Shown piece after piece: positions 59,338 to 64,000 of a stretch of DNA of 64,000 nt. The stretch's first letter is position 1. Every line of letters begins with the position of its first letter. A program made the position numbers and the translations under genes. This DNA comes from Pararge aegeria (Eukaryota; Arthropoda; Insecta; Lepidoptera; Nymphalidae): contig NC_053187.1 in NCBI RefSeq assembly GCF_905163445.1, positions 7,874,001 through 7,938,000 on the forward strand, in the 5' to 3' direction. Under the pieces are notes generated by a model. It had not been told where the DNA came from and did not search any database. It saw only the letters and a list, made by a program, of their open reading frames with translations.

Positions 59338-59600
59338 TTTTTATGAATTTCTTAATGACAAGGTTGCTTGGAAGCATCCGGCTCCGCTTTCAGCTCTCAC
59401 AAGATAGAAAAATGAATGTTAAAATGTAAAATGTAAATGTTGGAAAAGAGCAACTGCTGAGTTTCTTGCCGGCTTCTTCTCGGTAGAATCTGCCTTCCGA
59501 ACCGGTGGTAGAATCAATACAAACAGACAGACTTGACGTTTCAAAAGTGCTTATATTAGGCCTACTTGAAATAAATGAATATTGAATTTTAAATTTTTTG
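59338..59600 (+). repeat. 3' tail of the CR1/Jockey-like LINE, plus orientation
   Basis: Runs from GGTTGCTTGGAAGCATCCGG through TGCCGGCTTCTTCTCGGTAG to GGCCTACTTGAAATAAATGA. It is the reverse of 1985-2228 over nearly its whole length. Confidence 0.7.
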
Positions 59601-59679
59601 AATTTTTTATCTGACTGTCGCAAAATCAGAAGGTACTCTGTTTAATGTGTTTTTTTTAATTTTATATCCTTACAAAAAT

Positions 59680-61580
59680 GATAAATGCGAAAGTGTGCTT
59701 GTTTGTTGTTAATCTACTTGATTTTTAGCATAGATATTGTTGAAAGAATGGAGAGTAATATAGGTTACTTTTGGTTCTGGAAAATATTGATGTCGATGTC
59801 CCCTTGGCAAAGATTTTTTAAGTGACCTTGCGCGGGTAACAGCTCGTAGACTATGTCCATTTTGCTACTGTATACTATTGGACTGTAATATTGGACTGTA
59901 TACTATTGGCAGTGGACGGACAGACCCTACTAGAAAACTGTAATTTGGCATGGGCATATATATTAATCACAACGTACAACGGACGGTTCCGGCCAACCAG
60001 GTACGAAGACAGGCCCAGGTTTCCCTTTACCGTTTAAGCAAGTGATATTATTGATACTAATGATAAATAAAAAAAACAAATAACTCCGAAAAATTCAAGG
60101 TTATTCTCGCCATCTCCGAGAAAAACTCTCATGTAATGTGCTCGCGACGACCGCTATCTTTTAGATTTATCGTAATGCCTCTTCCAAGCTTCGTATTGCT
60201 TTTATACGAAACACGGTATTTTATATTAAATTTTTAATACAATCCCTACTTATATTATTATCTAGTGTCCGTTTGTTTGTTTATTACCTATGTTCTATGT
60301 TCGGTTTCACCACTGAACCGTAATCCAATATACCCAATCCTGGTATACGTGCGTCCATAGACTTTTATCGCTGGGAAATGAGTTTACGCGTCGCTCTCAG
60401 AAGTAACTAAGTAATTTGGCTGGTTCCAGGAGAGCATATGAGGCCAGAATACCCACTAAGCCCAGCGGAGCCGCTTGAAAGAACCGTGATGTCCCAACGT
60501 TGAAACCATAACTTCAGCACCCTGGCTATAAAAGGCTTTACGTCCTTTTCTGGTGGGCTATGTCTATGTCCTACGTGTTTTGACGTAACGTAAGGAGAAG
60601 AAGTGTATAGCCGTACCTATTCTGCTCCCCCTGTCTTGCTCTGTGACTAGAGTCCCTCCCTATTCCCACTCAACTTCCTCCTTTTGGTGCATCCTCACGA
60701 GGTGATATAACCTTTAAGAGTTAACTAGTCATCCACTAATAAGTCAGCGAACAACTTTTTAAATTACAAAGCACTTGTTTGCCGTCGTTTTTACTTCGTT
60801 TGATATTTAAGAATATAAGTGTGGTATATTCATACCTGCTCGGTGAATTGACGCGGATATAAAAATAAATCTACAGTGTTGGGTAAACAGCTCCCGGGAG
60901 CAAGACAATCGAAAGACGATATGATTCAGTGGGTCAGAAAATATCCCTTCATTTTTACATTTTCCGCCCTCTTGCCTAAATCAACAAGACTGCCAGTTTG
61001 CCTCATTACACAATGCTTAAATTTGCAGTTCCATTCCTGCTCAGACTAGGCATGGACGTACGACCGTCGATTGCGTCCAGCTGCCATTTCCCGGGTCCAT
61101 TCGTATAATTTGCCAAAACCGTATCAAGCTTCGTACTTTATCGTGGAGGACTTTCAGTTTCCTCCTAATCATATCATTTAATATTTCAATTCGTGTCATC
61201 TCGCCTCGAATGGTCGTAACGTTTACGAGAGCGGCAAGGAGTAGCCACGTATAATCATTCAATACCTGGGCCACATATAATGCGATCGTAATAAGCATCG
61301 GCGGTACGGATCGAGCAAATTATACCCACCTACATAATTGGACAAGGCTTTATTTAGCTAAACAAAGCGAGGCCTTAGGCTGAGATCTTAAAGCGAACTT
61401 ATACACTAAACTTAACCTTAACATAATCGTTGTCTTAGAATTTATAGACATGTCACACTGAGATTATGTTGAGCATATTCTCAGTCCAACGAAGTGAAAC
61501 TTCTTTGAGGGTCGGACTTAATTAATCTCTTAACTATGCATACATTTTAAGTTGATATAGATGAGATAAGATTAATTAAG
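59680..61580. other. Spacer, no gene seen
   Basis: Mostly unique-looking sequence of more even base composition between 60300 and 61330. The 85-codon minus frame at 61041-61298 lies here but lacks recognisable domains. A decayed Helitron-like piece is near 59680-59860. Confidence 0.35.
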
Positions 61581-61589
61581 ATTTCCTGA

Positions 61590-61765
61590 ATATGCATGCC
61601 AGTTCTTCATAGTGTTCTCAAAGCGACGTGACGTGAAGTCTACGACTCCGCAATGGGCCGGGGTTGTTGCCTTTGGCCAAAGCCCTTTCCATTGTGAGAG
61701 GAGATCGTACAGCGGGCCGGTGATGGGTTGATAACGATGATTACGATGATGATGAAAGTTGGTAC
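61590..61765 (+). repeat. SINE family 3
   Basis: Blocks GTTCTCAAAGCGACGTGACG, CTACGACTCCGCAATGGGCC, GAGAGGAGATCGTACAGCGG and GGCCGGTGATGGGTTGATAA. Confidence 0.6.
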
Positions 61766-61799
61766 GAAAAATTTCCATTGGGATTTTACGTAGGTATCA

Positions 61800-61975
61800 G
61801 AAATGGTGAAAAACTATAAGTTGGAAAGGACCCGATAGTAAAAGAGATGTTGGCAGACCAAGCAAACGGTGGGCTGATGACATCAAACGAACTGCAGGGA
61901 ACGATTGGATGAACCAACGTGAGGGAAGAGAATAATGGAGGTTAGGGAAGGCCTTCACCCGAGAACGGGCTCATA
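61800..61975 (+). pseudogene. RTE-type LINE relic (ORF C terminus)
   Basis: One plus-strand frame reads DVGRPSKRWADDIKRTAGND, then a stop, then WRLGKAFTRERAH. This resembles the GRPxxRWxDDI...AGxxW...W..LGEAY end typical of RTE-like and related LINE ORFs. It is broken by a TAA. No upstream reverse transcriptase was found. Confidence 0.7.
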
Positions 61976-62249
61976 TTTCCTAAGATAATCAAAACAAAAA
62001 TTACTGACTAACCTAAACTAACAACGTAGATTTATAGATATAATTGTGTTACTAATAACATTTGTAACTAATTTGTATTATTGTATTTATTTATGAAAAA
62101 TAGTAAACCAATAAGCGACTTCGTTAATTTATAAATACTGATACCAATTTTTCAATTCTTTAATACGAAGGGTTAAATTTAATAAAATATCTGACAAAAG
62201 TACGCAATCAAGCGCTATCCTGTCATCGAATAAAAACAACTTGGCAGTT

Positions 62250-62530
62250 TTAGTTATCGATAAAATCGCTCGGATTAATTTGCAACAATATTAGCGAAGT
62301 TGACGTGACAACATCGGCAGTCGAAGCACGTTGGGGGCATTCCGTCCCTGAAATCACTTTACTGCCTTGCGCACGCCCGCCCTCCGCGGACAGTGACCTA
62401 TCGCTGCGCTTCTTTAACATTAACGTAACGGATTTTGTTTTATGTTGCGAAAGTTATCGCATAATTCACCAGACGAATGTTATCTCGACGCTGAAACATT
62501 TATTGCGGCACACATCGTTTTAAAGTACCT
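62250..62530 (+). promoter_or_regulatory. Possible promoter or 5' exon of a gene to the right
   Basis: TATCGATA (62255-62262) is followed within 50-150 bp by the most GC-rich tract of the right-hand spacer (GCGCACGCCCGCCCTCCGCG) and a 72-codon frame without a known domain. The combination resembles the DRE-containing ERAL1 promoter. This is weak evidence. Confidence 0.25.
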
Positions 62531-62789
62531 AGCTGTGTTATGTTTAAGAATTATTACTGAGCCTATTGTTTTAAAGTACCTAGATGTATGTTATGTTTAT
62601 GTGCCGCTATAAAGTTCAAAATAATTTAGTGGCAGTTTATATGGAGTAACACTGATAGCTATATTTGGGAAGTATAACGATATATTATAGCAAATAATAA
62701 AAGTCTAACTGCTACACTAACAGTCCTAGCGAAGAGTATATTTTAAGGTATATATGGATAAGGTGTTTACCGACATTACATATCTACAT

Positions 62790-63010
62790 TCATCATCATC
62801 TTAATCGGCCGTTGATAAGTCGATGTACCACCCGTTCATCCTCTCAGAATAAGAAGGGTGTAGGCCGTAGTCCACCACGCTGGCTAATTGCGAATTGGTA
62901 GATTTCGCACGCCTTTGAGAACACAATGGAGAACTCAGATATGCAGGTTTCCTCACAATGTTTTCCTTCACCGTTAAAGCAAGTGATATTTAAGTACAAT
63001 TATCGAATTC
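62790..63010 (-). repeat. SINE family 3, minus orientation, long copy
   Basis: GTAGGCCGTAGTCCACCACG, AATTGCGAATTGGTAGATTT, TTTGAGAACACAATGGAGAA and CAGGTTTCCTCACAATGTTT are the reversed blocks of 18600-18790. Confidence 0.65.
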
Positions 63011-63119
63011 GGTCTCTCCAAAAGGAAGGCCGAACCTAGCCCACTAGCCCACTACCAGCTTTACTTATAATAAAACTGTAACTGGAAGAATTCCGTACAT
63101 TTAATATATTTTGAAAATT

Positions 63120-63736
63120 TTGACCGGGGGATTGTTTATAATCGATACTGAGTCCAAAACAGATTTTTATTAAATTTTTGTCTGTCTGTCCGGGCAACAC
63201 ACGAAAACTACTGAACGGATTTAAATAAAATTTGGTATTGTGGTAGCTGATATTCCGGGTCATCATATAGGATACCTGTTATCCCGACAAACAATAAGTT
63301 TCCTCCGGAAAACGGGATAAATTTTTTTATCAATTTTACTTCATAGCTCCGTTAAATTTGAACCGATTTTAATAATTTTTTTTTTATTATTTAAGCGTAT
63401 ACTATGAAACATGTCGTGTCTAATTTTAATGAAGATCTGATAAATATTGTCGAAGATAAAGGACATAACTCTTCACAAATAACAGTAAGTAGCAAGGCAT
63501 ATGGATCAACGATCGAATACATGCGTACTTAATATTATAAATACGAAAGTTTGTGAGGGTGGATGTATGGATGTTTGTATGTATCAACTAAAATAATGAC
63601 AACTTACTAACTCAGTATACCTCGTAAAATAATAGTAGGTACTTAGCTAGCCACGATGATTATGATGTTAGCATCACATCTATTATAGCTTCTCGATTGA
63701 CTCATACGCGGACGAAGTCGCGAGGGTCCGCTAGTA
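63120..63736. repeat. Helitron-like non-autonomous repeats
   Basis: 63525-63736 begins ACTTAATATTATAAATACGA and ends GGACGAAGTCGCGAGGGTCC then GCTAGT, the typical start/end pair of these lepidopteran repeats. 63120-63520 is a related, more decayed copy with CGAAAACTACTGAACGGATT. No coding capacity. Confidence 0.5.
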
Positions 63737-64000
63737 TTCTATGTATAAATGGATATTTTTGTTACAAATTATTTTCTAACATTGTTATGAACATTATGTC
63801 TTGGATTGTACATTTTTTGTTGCGAAAATACTTAATAAATTCTTCACGTTTATCCTTGGATCAGACCATGCTATGTAAAGAAATAAATAGATAAAAAAGT
63901 GTCATTTATTGAAGAAAAATTGACGATTCATTGTTATTTTATGCAGTTTCAACTCTAACAACGATATTCTTTTTGTGTGTTGCCTTTGATGCGTAGATTA

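Noticed and set aside
61041..61298. 85-codon minus-strand frame in a less AT-rich area
   Set aside because: No domain, no splice-site support and no partner exon found; kept only as a spacer note.

Overview
This is a 64 kb stretch of an AT-rich insect nuclear genome, almost certainly from a moth or butterfly (Lepidoptera). Genes are split by short introns with GT(GC)/AG borders. Two abundant tRNA-derived SINE-like families, a promoter-less LINE tail family, Helitron-like repeats and many MITEs fill the introns and spacers. The protein products are clearly insect-like. There are no bacterial operons, CRISPR arrays or genuine tRNA/rRNA genes.

Layout. (1) 1-6.3 kb: the 3' half of the dihydrolipoamide dehydrogenase gene (plus strand, six exons, left end off the window), with one GC-AG intron and two copies of one MITE flanking its third visible exon. 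(2) 6.3-13.7 kb: spacer holding two well-bounded non-autonomous DNA transposons (a TGACGTCA-tipped MITE and a 1.46 kb TTAA-flanked piggyBac-like element). (3) 13.8-29.3 kb: an 18-exon minus-strand gene that I could join in phase throughout, coding for a 1379-residue protein with a seven-repeat RCC1 propeller near its C terminus. (4) 30.4-31.9 kb: an MPV17L2-type mitochondrial inner-membrane protein, divergent from gene 3. (5) 34.4-38.0 kb: a minus-strand chromatin protein (winged helix, AT-hooks, tandem PHD, SAM). (6) 38.9-44.3 kb: ERAL1 mitochondrial GTPase, divergent from gene 5 across an 840 bp spacer with three TATCGATA motifs; its last intron holds a 2 kb LINE. (7) 44.3-64 kb: no gene recognised, only layered repeats and duplications.

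Working together: three of the five genes (Dld, MPV17L2, ERAL1) act in mitochondria (2-oxoacid oxidation, mitoribosome/translation support, 12S rRNA/small-subunit assembly), but they are not an operon. They sit as head-to-head pairs with unrelated partners (RCC1-propeller protein; PHD/SAM protein). The most unusual structure is a 33 bp minisatellite at 16.9-17.06 kb in which each unit carries a complete splice donor copied from the end of exon 15 of the RCC1-type gene.
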